DNA of 62,729 bases from Priapulus caudatus (taxonomy: Eukaryota; Priapulida; Priapulimorpha; Priapulimorphida; Priapulidae). The notes below the pieces were generated by a model that did not search any database, had not been told where the DNA came from, and saw only the letters and a list, made by a program, of their open reading frames with translations. Below, in pieces: positions 1 to 12,177 of this stretch (within the stretch, counting starts at the first letter, position 1; each line of letters starts with the position of its first letter). Both the position numbers and the translations under genes were made by a program. The DNA is taken from the NCBI RefSeq assembly GCF_000485595.1, contig NW_014577079.1, forward strand, positions 180,826-243,554, given 5' to 3'.

Positions 1-605
1 CCCTATACTGTCTCTCCACCCTCGTCATACTCAACTACTATCACCTCAGTGCACCTCCCGTCACTCTCCCTACTGTCACCTCCTCATCATTTCCCACTAT
101 CACCTCCATACTGTCCTTCTCCTCAGTCATCCTCCTACTACACTCTCATTCTGTCACTCTCCTCGTCACTCTCCACTGTCACCCTCCTCATCTTCTCCCA
201 CTATCACCTCCTACTTGTCGCTCCTCATCATTCTCCCCACAGCCTCCACCCTCCATAAATGTCGCCTCCTCCTCGTCATTCTCCCACTATCACTCTCCTA
301 CTGTCACTCTCCTCGTCATTCTCCCACTATCACTCTCCTATACTGTCGCTCTCCTCGTCATTCTCCCACTATCACTCTCCTATACTGTCGCTCTCCTCGT
401 CATTCTCCCACTATCACTCTCCTACTGTCGCTCTCCTCGTCATTCTCCCACTATCACTCTCCTACTGTCGCTCTCCTCGTCATTCTCCCACTATCACTCT
501 CCTACTGTCACTCTCCTCTTGTCACTAACTCTATCACTCTCCCACTGTTACTCTCTGTCACTGTCAGTCTCTCCATGTCACCCCAACTGTCACTCTTCCT
601 CTGTT
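1..605. repeat. Pyrimidine-rich minisatellite
   Basis: A tandem array whose unit is about 40-42 bases and reads roughly CACTATCACTCTCCTAYTGT followed by CRCTCTCCTCGTCATTCTCC. Copies between about 270 and 500 are nearly identical; those on either side are decayed. Long open frames across it are low-complexity translations of the repeat, not genes. The array runs off the left edge of the window, so its full length is unknown. Confidence 0.9.
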
Positions 606-1706
606 AGTCAGCCTACACCGCGGCCTTAAAGCATCATAAATGTTCTTTAGACACCAGTCACTATGATACAGATTTGCTGGGCGGGTCCAGGAATTACTAA
701 AGACAGGATAACCTCATGCCGAGTTATAATGGCAAATTCTGAGTAGCAAAATCAGTCCAAACCAGTAATTGTGGTTAACAATGTAAAATATATTTTCCAA
801 TGTATATAAAGATTACTTTCATAACATGATCATCAAAAGAACAATGATAATAATTGAAATTTTAATCTCATATATACCCGACTTTTCTTTTACATAATTT
901 TTATATATTTTGATTTTTCTTTTACTCCATAACGCATTTGTAAGCCCTGACGTCACTAATTTTCTTTGCATACTAACATTTCTTTGATTTCAACTAGATT
1001 AAAACGAGAGTCCCCAAGCACTTCTCACCCCCTTTCAACAAGAAGCTCGTTTTAACTTTGCGCACACTGACAAACACCTGCTCCCACCTCCTCGAATAAC
1101 AAAACTTCTAAAATGAAAATAAAATTATATAAAATACAAGTTTAAGCTGCTCTCACACTATAGTGCATATAGTGCAATCCATGATAAATGCTAGCTACTT
1201 ACTTACTAACCACTTACCACTTACTTATACTAGCCACTTACTTGGTGGGAAATTGTACTATTCTGCTAAAAAATATTTTAAATTGTATATAGTGAACAAT
1301 GAGCTGCAAAAATAGTGGACATGCTAAACGCCAATATAACCCTTTTCTGCATGGATATATGTGAATCAAACAAAAATATATATTTCATGCAAATATTCGG
1401 GAGAGTTTCATCCCTCATTGATGTAATTACATCACAAAACTAAAATTCTTTACTAGGTATTCTTTTGATTACAATGTGGGCATAAAACCTGGAGACTATC
1501 ATCAGAAGCATTATAAGCAGTTATGAAATCATGAGTCTAAAATGCCATAACTTTTGATGTGAAGTGCCACGCAAAGGTTATGACACACTATTGTTACGAT
1601 GTCATGAACACTTGTGACACTGACATTGACCCCCCTAGAAACACAAGGCACTTCAGTAGAAATTTCTTTGTAGATTGGCTGGTTACACCATGCAATATAC
1701 ACACGT
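606..1706. other. AT-rich 3' flank of the PADI gene, no gene seen
   Basis: Mostly AT-rich unique-looking sequence. No splice-consistent coding segment is visible. The 3' untranslated region of the minus-strand PADI gene should lie in its upper part, but no convincing AATAAA on that strand was found close to the stop. Confidence 0.5.
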
Positions 1707-4700
1707 TCATTGACACATCCTGGGTAAATCTAGATCCCACCACTTCACAGAGAAGGGCTTGCGCTTGGTGTTAGTGCCACAGTGCACTTCGCCACCTTGC
1801 AGATGGTACGTGTACCAGTCGTCCAGGAAGTAACAGGACAGGCCAAGTGGCTCCAAAGCTGAGCGAACATACCTATGCCATGAGAAATCTGCAGTTAACA
1901 TGTGTATGCACACGTGACATCTTGAGTAACCCTTATAAACGGGTTCGATTGTACCTTTGAGGACTATTACTGTGCCGCTACTGCCGCTGCTACTGTTATT
2001 GGTGCTGTTGCTACTACCGCCGCATAAAGCATCGTAAAAAAATCACATGCATATAGTACATACCTCTCAAATGCACACTCGCCATCAATTACTGGGCCAA
2101 ACGGTTTAGGAATGGCAAGGTTCTTCCCCAACACCAACATGTTGACCATATCTGAGAAAAAAACAGAGAGAGTTTTTCATTAGCGCATCTATGTCTCTGC
2201 CTATGTATATATGTTTCACATCTATGTATCCTTTCTTCCTGGACTCTTCCCGTAATGGTTATGCCATCAGAAAAACAAAGCTAAATGACAAAATGTTCAG
2301 CTGCTAAAACAGAATTATAGCTACTTTACTGTATTCCCCGTTGTAGCTTTAGATTTACTCCACACCTGGAAAATAGCTGGTAGCCTGAGGTTCAATCGTC
2401 TCGTTCTTGGGATCCAACTCGTTGATGAAGATTTCGGGAATATCTACAATGTCCCCTTCCTCTAGTCCAAGTTCCCTCTTCAAAATGTCTCGGTTGAAGT
2501 CAATATATGCCTGCAGGAGAATTGTTTTACACTTGAAATAGCACTATTGGGAAGTTTACTGCCCTCCTCTCTACGTATATCTACCTTTCATAATATTTCA
2601 TAGACACTAAAATATTATTAGTGAGCTCAGGTAAGCTTTATTCTATCAGCTGGTACAATCAAACCTGCATTAGCCACAACAAAAGATACCATTCAGCATT
2701 TTCTGAGTGAGTAATCTTTATATACAGGTTTGACTGTACACATTTCCATCACAGATTCAGGAAATAAACCATTACAAGTACCTGGAACTTTTTATTTTCA
2801 GCACGCAGTGTCTGGTTGGCTAGCAACTCTGAGACTGTTTCCTGCTTCATTTGCTTGCTGCGGCGCGATGCCCTCTTACCTTTAATAATCATAACAGTAT
2901 TACACCACACACGACCAAAAGAGCTTTCACACTTATAAGCCACTGTTAAATTAACAGCACCTCAATGATACAGAGTAATGCAAATTACTTATAACATACG
3001 TATGGAATATGTGATGGTTACTGATATTAGAAAAGTTTTTGCCGAAAATATGTTTTTTTTGACAGATTTGCTATATAAATATGACAATGCATATATACAC
3101 GCACACACACACATATACATGCACACAAACGCACACAAACATCTGTCTTTATCTATCTACCTTCAAACATAACTACATCACCATGTCCATCAGTCTGAAG
3201 CTTCTCCAAAATACCATAGGCCTTATTTGGGGATGCCAAACACAGTCGGAATCCCTAAAATCACAAGGTATATCAAAGTATATATCAGAAGTAGATAATT
3301 TAGGGAATCCCTATTATCTAGGGGTTCACTATTATCTACTTCTGATATATATATATATATGTGTATATATATACATAAAGGCATAAACATATCAATACAG
3401 ATATACTATTGACATGTTCATGATAAAGATATATCAAGTAGTGACAAGTAAGCATATAAACAAGCAATGAAAATATGAAACAACAAATCATAATGATAAT
3501 GATAATAATAGTAATAATAATAATTGAAATAATTGATAATACTACAATTTTGAGTCTGGTGAGAGTTCACATTTTCCTGCCAAACTTATTATCTAACAAA
3601 ACTAAAACAACAACTTTTCATTACCTGTCGACTACCAGGTACAGGCACGAAGGTCATAAACTCATCAATATGGCCAACATTTAGCCAATCAGAAAACAGC
3701 TCAATGACTGGCTGAACTTTCTGTGCATACAGGAAACGATTGACAACTCTCATCATGCGACGGCCCTTTAAAGAACTGAAATATGTTCAATTAGAAACAG
3801 CTGCAGTTAGGTTATACGGCTTACACACGCCGATGTATGGTATTGTTTAAAGTGAGAGCTTTGAAATAGATATATATATATAGCTAAATACAGTCAATAA
3901 TATATTTTTTGTCAAATAACCATGTCTTATTTTTCCTATTTTTGTTTGACAAGGTCTTTTTACCTGGTTAAGGCATTGCCAATGAGGATGCGTCCAAGAG
4001 GAAAATCCTTTCCATTTAGTTTAACAGGAGGGCTGACCTCTAGGTTTCCAAATGAATCCAGAGAGTTTGCTTTGTGTCTGCTTGTGTTCCGTGTTGCGTA
4101 ACCAAAGTCTGGACCCTATGAAAGGAGGTTTAAATGTACAGTGAATTTATATTTACCAATAGAAATGCACATAATCACAGATTTAATTTATCATTCTATA
4201 TTCAACTTACAAAACGTCTCTAGCTAACTACACGAATATACTTGGTTGGCATTACTTTCAATAGATGTTTTGCGTATATTCACATATGAATATCAACCAG
4301 CACATTTTTATCATTTAACAACATGGCATTTTTTAGAAAACATGTTAACAAAATTGTTAACATCATTACCAGGCACTGCCTTTGAGAGAATTTGCAGAGA
4401 CCTCGTTCCCTTGGCGAGTCCAGAACGACTGCCATCGGTTGGCGCTGGGGGACCTCTGTGTAGCCAAGTTCAATCTCATCCTATAAAAGCATCCAGCAAA
4501 GTATAACATGGCACATTTCCTCAATTACTGTTCGTAAGATCACTATAGCAGATGATTATACTCGTGCATGCACACGTTACGATACATGCACATACACACA
4601 CACACACCTATGCACACATGCACGCCATGGTGAAGCAGGATAAGCATTACCTATTTCCTTCTTTAGTGTACCAACAAACCTATATTAGTTGCCACCCCTA

Positions 4701-7700
4701 TAGGATGGATATCTGTATATAAAGGGCATTGTTGGCATTTCCTTTGAGTGACCTTTATATATTTTTCCCTGTAAACCTATTCTCTCTTGCATAGCAGCTG
4801 GCTTCACTAACTAATTCCTCAGTAAAATTCTAAACACCAACTTATAAGGGTGTTACAAGAAACAATTTATTTGTTGGATGAGTAGCGTTTGTCACATTTA
4901 ATTTTAGTTTGTTTATTACTGATGTGTACCTGCATCCACCGGTCTCCTCGGTTGCCATCCAAACCACAGACGACCAGTTGAATGCCGGACAAACCCTCCA
5001 CAAAGCCCCTCAACTTCTCAACAAAGCTGAGAGAATTTAAATATGCGTACACAAATTAGTGGAAGCACTATAACTGAACATTAACATTAATTACATGCAC
5101 ATGTAAGAACAGTAATAACACAACAATCAATTCATCATCACTATGATTTGCTTATTAGCTGATGTATCACAATACCAGCCATTTATACCAACATGGTACA
5201 TAACAACTATATCGCAACGTATATGAATGTGATCTTTACTTACTGTTTGTTATCCCGTGTATCACAAACATAAACAATTTCAGCTTCAAGAGTGTTTGGT
5301 GTCATAATCCATGGTGCAACACGGAACTGTACCATATCCTCATAAATGGGTACATCATCCTGTAAAATAAATAAATACAGCTGCAGAACTGTGAATTTTT
5401 AGCTAATATATCTATGTTTAGATAATATATTGTATAATTATTTACGTTGCAAGAGACATATTCTTGAAAACAAATCTTTGATAAAGCTTTTTTTTAATCA
5501 CTCCTGGTGATGAGTCATTTTTGTAAAGAATGAAAGTGTCAATGACACTGTAGCTCACCACAAAAAAGGACACAAATGAGTGAGTAAGAAGAAGTCAGTT
5601 TTAATTGAGCAACCATCGACGTACATTATAGAAACGATTGCCATCTGTATATCGCAATAATAATTTATAAACCAAAATGAATCACAATTTGTGACCGTAG
5701 ATGGCGCTATACCCGCTTTGTAGCGATGGCGCTTGAAATAAATAGGTTATGCTGGGTTCGACATGTTTTGTAAATCTTTACTCTAATATAGACGTTTTAT
5801 CGGCAGAGTGGACAGGAAATACCAATTTTGCATTAAAGATATTGTCAATGAAATCTTGTAAAACGAACCAGACGAGTGTGACACCACAGACTGTTTGTGT
5901 TTATATAATATGCTATATAATTGCCAAACCCTGCCTAATTTGCATAATTTTTTTTTAAATATCAAAACCCCTAGCCATTATTCATTCACATACCAAAAAT
6001 GAGCAAAATCCGTTGAACCTGAACTGACTAATGGCAATTCCCATTTTTGCCAAAAAATTGCCTTGGCTCGAAAGTACGTCGACTGGCGTGCTTCAAAATA
6101 GGACGTTCCATATGGGAGCATAGCAGTAACAACTAAACCCAATTTCAAACATGTGGGTCAAACGGTTCCTGAGTTATCGTTGACCGAAACCAAATGTTGA
6201 CGAACGGACGGACGAACGGACGGACGGACGGACGTACGACGGACGACGACCCATGGTAATAGCTCAACTTGACGATGTCAAGGTGAGCTAAAAATTAAGA
6301 TGCATGCATGAGATGCTTAGATTTAGTAGGATATATATATGGTTATACTGTACTAGGTTAAATTGAACCAAAGCAAGCAGAGTGAAGTTTGTACAGCTTT
6401 CCCTGGCCAATAAATCATAACAAATTGCATGTTAACACAATTCCTTTTTAATATTGTGTTAATTAGTAGTGTAACGTTATATTTATGTTAGTTATGTTTT
6501 ATTAGTGTAACAAGCCTTTGTTATAGCATACATGGCCACCCGTAGCTATAAATGACAAACCTTGAACAAGGCTAGATGAATATGCAGGAATCCTTCAAAA
6601 TAGCGATCAGGAAAACTCAAGCCTTCAACAGCAAACTCTACTTCGCCACCCATTCCTGGATAAAGTACTTCTGCGGCTCTCTGTCTCGGACCAATAACAT
6701 GCTTGTTCTTCATCATTGCTGAAATATTACAAGATTTATTATTATAGATTTAGTAAGGTAATTGTGCTTCCATAAATACAGATTTAAAATGTTTTAGCTG
6801 CTTTTGAACAAAACACACTTTTGAAACAATATAGTGCTGTCGTCACAAATTCTCCCACCTTCTGTATCCGCAGTGAGGTAAAACACTCCCACATAGTCTG
6901 CAAACTTGTCATCCACATACAGCTGCATGCTGTATCCTTCAGGTAGCTGTTCAGGTCCATCTGTGTTAACATAAATAAGTTAAATAACTACCCAACTGCT
7001 ACACCATGCAGTGCCATACACTGTAGTGTTTCACACCTACATATGCTTACTAGGAGAACAAAGGCAGGAAGCTGTGCAGCCATCCCACGCACACGTGAAC
7101 TTCTTGCACAGATGGATGACAAAAACACACACATAACTTGAGAGAATTACATATGAATGCAAGAGGAAATATCTATCCAGCACCTCAGTACTATCCATCA
7201 TGCATGCACGTACTAGACTCTCATTGCACTTAGCAATTACTCTTTTCGACAATAGTTAATGTGCCATGTGTTGTACATACACAGGAATTCACTAAAAAAC
7301 TGCCCTAGTAGTGCATTTATATAGACACACACACATATCATATACGCACACACACACACCCACACACACACAAAAGCGTGTGCACACTCACACGCACCAC
7401 ACACACATATGTATGTTTATATATCTGAGCAAACCTGTGCGCAGCATCATTCGGCCCATGTCTAGCAGGTCGAGAGGTCCGTTCACTAACTCGTCATCTG
7501 TGTCCCGCATTTCAGTCTCATTTGCTGTTTCGCAGTCACTATTCACCAGCAACACAGCGCCATATCCATCCCGTCCCCACTTCCACGAGTTCTGCAAGGA
7601 TGGTTTCCAATGAAAAGTATTATCGGAAACATCGTGCTCATACAACTAAATCGGGAAATTCTGTATTGATAAATAAAGAACAGCATATATTCATTGTCTA

Positions 7701-8855
7701 TATACGCATTGCATATATCTGTGCAAGTTGTGAAGTAACCAAAAAGATAACTTAAATGATAGAAATTGATAGTGTTACACATGCTTCATATATATGTTAC
7801 TTCCTTTTATATGAAGTATTTAGAACAAAATGAAAAACACAACTACCTGGGGCCCGTTGTCAGAAACAAAATTAGTCTTAACATTAGTCTTAACATTAAC
7901 TTTTTCTCTTAGACCGTTGACAGAAACGCTGCGGAGTTACGAGAATGAAAAATCGTAGCAGATTTCCTCATAACAATACGAAATAAAGTGATGTCGACGG
8001 TCTAGGAGAAATTGTTAATGTTAAGACTAATGTTAAGACTAATTCTGTTTCTGGCAACAGGCCCCAGGTTTTTATTTTATTTTCATTCTTCAATGAATAA
8101 TGCAGCTATCTGACTACAGCAGATAAAAATACAGAGTCAGACCTTGTGTGGACTGTTTTTCTCTACGATTCCATCTCTATCGGCATCTACATCCAGTGAA
8201 ATGTCTACACATGTGAGATGAAGATCAGCCTTCCCCAGATCTTCACCATCCACATTATAGAACAAAAATTCGACCTGTTCAAAACAATAACTACTTGTAT
8301 AATTTTTTCATTCTATTTTTTTATACAACTGCAGTTTTGCCAATCCACATGACAGCATTTAACCTCGTTGAGTCACACATAAAGCTTCTTGAGCAGCTAT
8401 TTCAATATGAATATGGACGTGTTATAAACTAATCCGGCCTAAATTAAGTTACATTTAGTAACCTGGCGACTCTCTATTCCCCGACATCCAATGAATTGTA
8501 CAGCTGGAAGCAGGAGATGTCAGCAAACGATTACGCACGCCTATGTTATTACGCTGTGACTCATATAGGCGTGGGTACTGGATCTGCCTTTTTCGCATGT
8601 TCACAATGTGCTTTGAGCCTACCATGCATTACGTGATCGCAATCAATCTACCGTATGTCGTTGCCTACCCGTTTGTCATTCTCCTGCCGGCTGACGGTGG
8701 CGACGTGCACGTACGCGACTACGACGGGCGCCACGTCCTCCTCGCTCCCATAGCCGCTAACGGACTCCTCACGGAACTTCACCGTGATGTCACCGTCTAG
8801 GTCACTCACGAGACCGTACCTCACCGCTCCTTCTGGCGCAACGCTGCAAGGAATT

Positions 8856-8896
<41 letters not shown>

Positions 8897-10039
8897 GGCT
8901 TTCCTGCTCTCTCCTTGATGTCAAAACTTTGCTGCTATCCATCATAATTTCTTAAGCCCATGTAGTACATATAGTACCAGACATGGTATCATCAGGAGTA
9001 AGATAATATAGATCCTATATTATCTTACTCCTGGTATCATGGTATCAGACGTCTAGTGAATCTGAATTTGAATCGGGTCTGAAATCTGAATCAGAAACTG
9101 GTTATAAAAACACACTTTTTTACAGGTTTAATATCAAAATCAATATCTTTGGATACCAGGTGACTCTTTAAAAACTTCTTAGTTTATAAATACCGAGTTT
9201 TACGTAGAGAATCTAGAGATTCTTGAATAATGATAAATAGGATAATTTACATACTCTTCATCTACACAGGTGCAGTGACTCTACATATATATGGGTTTCA
9301 ATAGCACATTTTCAGTATATATATATACGTGTGAGTGCTGCTGTACCACACCTATGTTTAAATTGTGCAGACCCTAAGTGTACCACTAGTGCACAGCAAT
9401 AAAATCCTTTGCCCAAATCATTAACAGTTATACAGCTCCCTATACACCCACACCAGGAGTAAATAAATCATAAACCACCCAGGCACACCCATGCAAACAT
9501 GGCCTGCAATTCATGAACGTTATAATTGAACAATGTATGAATATAATTTTAAATGTAGCCCACTCAAATGAAATCCCCTCGAGTTAGGGGTATGGCTTGT
9601 ATAGGTGCAATGAGCAGGAACTGCATTCATGACTAACTCTACACACTATACATAAACTTACATTAGCTAAGAGAAGAAAATTCAACTCTCAGTTTGTATT
9701 GCTTCAAAAAATATCAGTACGGGCACAATAAACATTCAGACAACATGCCACTTTGAGCAATAATTCTAAAATGAAAAATTTGTGAAAATATTTGTTCATT
9801 CAATAATTTCATAATCCTTGCAAAAGAAGCTGCAGTTAGGCCAGAGCTAACTTCAGCGATGCATACAGATTTAGGTAAATACACAATTAAAATACTTACC
9901 TCGAGATTCTTACACAGATTTCAGTTTTTACTATGACAACTGCAGATGCGACATCATTTAATATCAAATTGATTGTACGAACTCCTTCATTTCTACTGGC
10001 TCCAGGCCCTCTCTCAGATAAATAAGATGTTCCTTCCAT
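1707..10039 (-). CDS. PADI: Peptidylarginine deiminase, 16 coding exons
   Basis: Converts protein arginine to citrulline in a calcium-dependent reaction (family knowledge). Exons on the minus strand, 5' to 3': 10039-9900, 8843-8669, 8274-8143, 7591-7435, 6960-6859, 6718-6561, 5359-5244, 5026-4930, 4480-4370, 4115-3964, 3775-3625, 3254-3161, 2879-2782, 2510-2366, 2151-2064, 1872-1707. All introns are GT-AG, phases join without a break, and the sum is 2082 nt, or 693 residues plus stop; human PADIs have about 663. Visible motifs are WMQD (catalytic Asp about 360), GHIDEF (His 482, Asp 484), GEVHCGTN (nucleophile Cys about 670) and the terminal [16 protein letters not shown] (380-385) holds the substrate-binding Arg. 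The calcium-site strand LLVNSDCE and the segment [13 protein letters not shown] are present. [12 protein letters not shown] is closer to vertebrate PADI2 than PADI4. The start Met (MEGTSYL) is chosen because it matches the family N-terminal length and an in-frame TAA lies about 48 nt upstream. A further 5' exon cannot be excluded. Confidence 0.95.
3286..3344. mobile_element. CAGAAGT foldback element in a PADI intron
   Basis: Arms CAGAAGTAGATAAT (3286-3299) and ATTATCTACTTCTG (3331-3344) are perfect inverted repeats. They enclose a loop with a second inverted motif, TAGGGAATCCCTA. The termini match the CAGGAGT foldback family seen at 8994, 29664, 50681 and 54737. Flanks are AT repeats, so a target duplication cannot be judged. 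Confidence 0.55.
5533..6295 (-). mobile_element. AGCTCACC-ended dispersed repeat, short copy
   Basis: The block runs from GTGTCAATGACACTGTAGCT to GATGTCAAGGTGAGCTA. It is the reverse complement of parts of 25071-26350, including the Gln-free GTCCGT-type run (here CGGACGGACGGA, 6205-6240) and the segment about a sequence TTGACCCACATGTTT-like in the other copy. It holds only one internal unit where the 25 kb copy has three. It sits in the PADI intron between the exons at 5244-5359 and 6561-6718. Non-autonomous; no protein encoded. Confidence 0.75.
7845..8069. mobile_element. MITE with CCTGGGGCCYGTT ends in a PADI intron
   Basis: Inverted terminal repeats of about 55 bp: the left end ACCTGGGGCCCGTTGTCAGA continues into two copies of TTAGTCTTAACA, and the right end at 8015-8069 is its reverse complement with a few changes. 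It is 225 bp long, has no coding capacity, and lies inside the intron between PADI exons 7435-7591 and 8143-8274. Confidence 0.85.
8867..8892. repeat. (TA)n microsatellite
   Basis: Alternating TA tract in the PADI intron immediately upstream (on the minus strand) of the exon at 8669-8843. Confidence 0.9.
8994..9034. mobile_element. CAGGAGT foldback element with 7-bp target duplication
   Basis: CAGGAGTAAGATAATATAG and its perfect reverse complement enclose a 3-base loop. GTATCAT is repeated directly on both sides (8987-8993 and 9035-9041), as expected for a 7-bp target site duplication. It lies in the PADI intron between exons 8669-8843 and 9900-10055. Confidence 0.85.
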
Positions 10040-10055
10040 TGGTGAAAGAGTAACC

Positions 10056-10338
10056 CTACATGACAAAGGTAGAGAAGAACATTAAAATGACAATAAACCA
10101 ACTAAGCAGGGTATTAGTTAGTAATTGGCTATATCTTACCCTTTTCTCTATCTTCTGCCTGTGATATATGCCTATGGTATAGAAGGCAGAGCAGACCCAG
10201 GCATGCAAGAAAGGAGAAGAATACAAGAAGAAGAGCAGAATATATAAGAGGTGAATAACTAGAGGGGAGAAGGTAGAAAAGGTCAGGAATTGTGAGAAGG
10301 TAGAGGGTGCAAAAACTAATAACAATAAAATCTTTGAT
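10056..10338. other. Upstream flank of the PADI gene
   Basis: Purine-rich on the plus strand (GAAGAA and AGAGGGGAGAAGG runs). The PADI promoter or a non-coding first exon may lie here, but no TATA box or other clear core element is seen. It ends where the LINE fragment begins. Confidence 0.4.
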
Positions 10339-10934
10339 CAACGGGCATTGGGGTCTTTGGGATATGGATAAATAGCGACCTGAACCCCACTCTACAGTGT
10401 ACCAGAGCAGCGAACAAAGCGATGGGAGTACTGAGATCGATCAAGAAAACATTCAAGTAGGTACGTAGATAAAAGGTGTTTCCTTATCTTGTACAAGACG
10501 TTCATCAGACCCCACCTAGAGTACTGTGTGCAAGCCTGGTCACCCTACTATAAGAAAGATATGGACCCGTTAGAAAAAGTGCATAGGAGGGCAACCAAGC
10601 TAGTCCACTCTATACGTAATCTGGAATACGAGAGGAGACTGGAAATCCTAGGTCTATATTCACTGAAACAGAGGAGAGTGAGGGGAGACCTGATCGAAAC
10701 TTACAAAATTTTAACAGACAAAGAAAACATTAATTAATAGCAACCAATTTTTCACACCGGCAACCGGAACCACCAGGGGTAATCCCCTGAAACTATTCAA
10801 AAATAGATCCAGGCTGCAATTGCGACAGCACTTCTTCAGCCAAAGAGTGGTGAATGCATGGAGCGCACTGCCAACATTTGTTGTCGAGGCCAAAAGACGG
10901 TCAACTGCTTTAAAAACAAACTAGACAAGTTCAA
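10339..10934 (+). pseudogene. LINE ORF2 C-terminal fragment
   Basis: Conceptual translation across frameshifts gives LGIWINSDLNPTLQCTRAAN, then KTFIRPHLEYCVQAWSPYYK and RRATKLVHSIRNLEYERRLE, and finally FSQRVVNAWSALP. This is the order seen downstream of the reverse transcriptase domain in CR1/Jockey-group non-LTR retrotransposons. The palm domain with FADD is missing. Stops such as the one at about 10737 and frame changes make it non-functional. It is joined directly to another, differently related LINE piece. Confidence 0.85.
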
Positions 10935-11215
10935 TGGTCCAAAAACTGGCAAATGTCTTTCAATCCAAAAATGTGCACCAGCCTCACAATATCAAGGAAA
11001 CAAACCCAAATAAACCAGACCTATACCATCATGGGAACCAAGCTCAAAAAGGAGGAACATCAACTCTACCTCGGCGTGGAGCTCAGTGATGACCTCTCTT
11101 GGTCTACCAACATCAGCCGGTCGAAAGGAAAAGCAACCCGGGCCCTAAATTTCATCAGCAGAAACCTTGTAGGATGCCCAGAACCTGTCAAAGAGATGGC
11201 ATACAAAGCAGGCCC
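10935..11215 (+). pseudogene. Second LINE fragment (thumb region)
   Basis: The frame reads WQMSFNPKMCTSLTISRKQT, then QLYLGVELSDDLSWSTNISR and KATRALNFISRNLVGCPEPV, which matches the segment just after the FADD motif of CR1/L2-like reverse transcriptases. In an intact element this segment precedes the one found at 10339-10934, so the two pieces come from different insertions or a rearrangement. It is cut at about 11210, where a GC-rich repeat begins. Confidence 0.85.
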
Positions 11216-11444
11216 GTAGCCAGGGGGTTCAGGGGGTTCGCACAACCCCCCCCCAAGCAAATAAAAAAAGAAAGAATTTCACCTCAGGTATGCACTTATT
11301 TTAATGTAACAAGTGCCGCGGAGTGACAGCGCTCATCTCACGTCTACTGCGGTGACTCTGTGGTGGAGTGGTGGGATTCTAGTAAACCCGGTTAGTCCCA
11401 AATGTGTTCACATACGCGCCGAAACAGTGAAAGGCACAGGGATG

Positions 11445-11734
11445 CAGGGTTCTGCCCACGGTGGGCGGCGGTGGGCGGGTGTGCCCGGCACTCGCGGTTG
11501 CCGCCTGGCACTATAAATCTCCGCCCGGCACTAATTTTTTATTAAAAAAAAAAAGGGTCTGATATATGGGCTTTTTATTGCTCAGAATGCAGGAAATTGA
11601 GTTTCAGACTATCCAAAATCAAAGATTTTCAGGGGGGCATGCCCCCGGACCCCCCTAGATTGGCTTCGCGCCTACGGCGCTTGCATCTTGCGACTGGATG
11701 CGCCCGGCACTAAAAAATCCTGGGCAGAACCCTG
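11445..11734. mobile_element. TIR element, CAGGGTTCTGCCCA ends
   Basis: Left end CAGGGTTCTGCCCA (11445-11458) and right end TGGGCAGAACCCTG (11721-11734) are perfect inverted repeats. GGGATG is found directly on both sides. Inside, GCCCGGCACTA-type motifs recur near both ends, and a hairpin of runs of G and C lies at about 11630-11660. The CAGGG terminus recalls hAT elements, but the flanking repeat is 6 rather than 8 bp. No transposase. Confidence 0.7.
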
Positions 11735-11889
11735 GGGATGGTATCAGGAACCTTCTCGAAGGAATGTTCGTTGAGATCGTTATGAAAGTTGCCACGAGAT
11801 GGCGCGTACGTTTAAGTGTCTTAAGATTAAAGATGGAAGCTCTCATCGTACATAGTAGCAACAACTATTTGCAGCACAGAGTAGGCGGT

Positions 11890-12177
11890 AAGCAATCATC
11901 CATTTACCTACGCAAGCGCCTCACAGGCTGAAATAGAGAGCTGCCAGGCCTTAACTGAAGTTAATGCAGACAAAACTACACGAGTGACTATCACCCACCA
12001 CGATGCACTGGCGGAGGGTGGGCGACTCGGCAGTGTCGCACAAGTTACGGATGCGTACCGGACTGGACAGTTACCAGGAATGCGCCATGAGAACATTTTA
12101 GCGAGCTTTGAAAGCATAAACCTTCTGTCGAGACCGAAAGTTAGCTTTGTGAAATTTCCAACGTGTGAGCATGGCTG
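11890..12177 (+). other. Short open frame of unknown nature
   Basis: An open stretch of about 95 codons, including ASASQAEIESCQALTEVNAD and GSVAQVTDAYRTGQLPGMRH. Composition is protein-like and GC-balanced but I do not recognise the family. It has no obvious splice context and lies among transposon remnants, so it is most likely a piece of an unrecognised mobile element. It could also be chance. Confidence 0.2.

Noticed and set aside
1-605. Regular repeats considered as a CRISPR-like array
   Set aside because: Units are contiguous without unique spacers and the genome is eukaryotic; this is a minisatellite.
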